Below, in pieces: positions 5,147 through 5,207 of a DNA stretch of 5,207 bases; within the stretch, counting starts at the first letter, position 1, and every line of letters begins with the position of its first letter. This DNA is from an uncultured Lachnospiraceae bacterium (GTDB taxonomy: Bacteria; Bacillota; Clostridia; Lachnospirales; Lachnospiraceae): positions 13,567 to 18,773 of the forward strand of contig CAJUCK010000053.1 in NCBI GenBank assembly GCA_910585395.1, read 5' to 3'. Both the position numbers and the translations under genes were made by a program. The notes under the pieces were generated by a model. That model was not told the origin of the DNA. It made no database searches and saw nothing but the letters and a program-made list of their open reading frames with translations.

Positions 5147-5207
5147 CAACTTGTGTAATTGAAAAGAAAGTAGGATGCGATTTTCCGATGGATGCCCTCT
5201 AGTCTAA

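Larger units (their letters stand above)
5049..5198 (-). pseudogene. Probable 3' end or remnant of an unidentified minus-strand gene
   Basis: A minus-strand frame is open for 49 codons, ending in TAG at 5049-5051 right at the base of the terminator hairpin, as the tail of a real gene would. It encodes segments such as VDYNIWIADAQSKEPMYRS and SVFGINQELKG, which I do not recognise. The frame is closed upstream by TAG at 5199-5201 and has no ATG, GTG or TTG near its start. It is therefore either a decayed or frameshifted 3' end (an adjacent frame, with GIHRKIASYF, is open to the right edge), or chance. The call rests mainly on the terminator position. Confidence 0.35.

Noticed and set aside
5175..5207. 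Ten-codon plus-strand ORF, MRFSDGCPLV, after the TATAAT box
   Set aside because: The purine stretch runs straight into the ATG with no usable spacing, and such a short frame is expected by chance.

Overview
The window looks like a chromosomal segment of a low-to-moderate GC Gram-positive anaerobe, most likely a gut Clostridia/Lachnospiraceae-type bacterium. The basis is the style of the histidine kinase, a secreted BspA-type leucine-rich-repeat protein, AGGAGG-type ribosome binding sites and TTGACA/TATAAT-like promoters. This placement is an inference from gene content; there is no 16S rRNA or other marker gene here.

Layout, left to right. (1) Positions 2-883 (+) hold the 3' part of a sensor histidine kinase gene that begins off the left edge. 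(2) Positions 884-1330 have no intact gene. On the minus strand, running tail-to-tail against the kinase, they hold the decayed start of a small DUF3788-like gene with two in-frame stops. Right of that is a 20-bp hairpin that serves as the terminator of the next minus-strand gene. (3) Positions 1331-3712 (-) encode a 793-residue secreted protein: signal peptide, a papain-like (NlpC/P60- or CHAP-like) module, nine BspA-type LRRs, an 18-bp/6-residue Gly-Asp-Asn-Pro linker, and six more lysine-rich LRRs. It has a TTG start, a good RBS and a good promoter. (4) Positions 3713-3994 are intergenic: that promoter and leader, then a degenerate 57-bp-period direct repeat that looks like dead coding DNA. 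(5) Positions 3995-4924 (-) encode a 309-residue NERD-domain protein with a helical N-terminal region and a GTG start; it is clearly AT-richer than the other genes. (6) Positions 4925-5207 hold a structured leader for the NERD gene (inverted repeats, a 12-bp palindrome, a duplicated RBS/start motif), a strong minus-strand intrinsic terminator, and the probable 3' end of another minus-strand gene. A competing plus-strand promoter-like signal lies in the same stretch.

The genes do not form one operon. The kinase is the tail of a plus-strand unit. The LRR gene has its own promoter and terminator. The NERD gene is separated from whatever lies to its right by a terminator. No RNA gene, CRISPR array or intact mobile element was seen. 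The least ordinary points are the architecture of the LRR protein, the unreported DUF3788-like pseudogene, and the leader region of the NERD gene.
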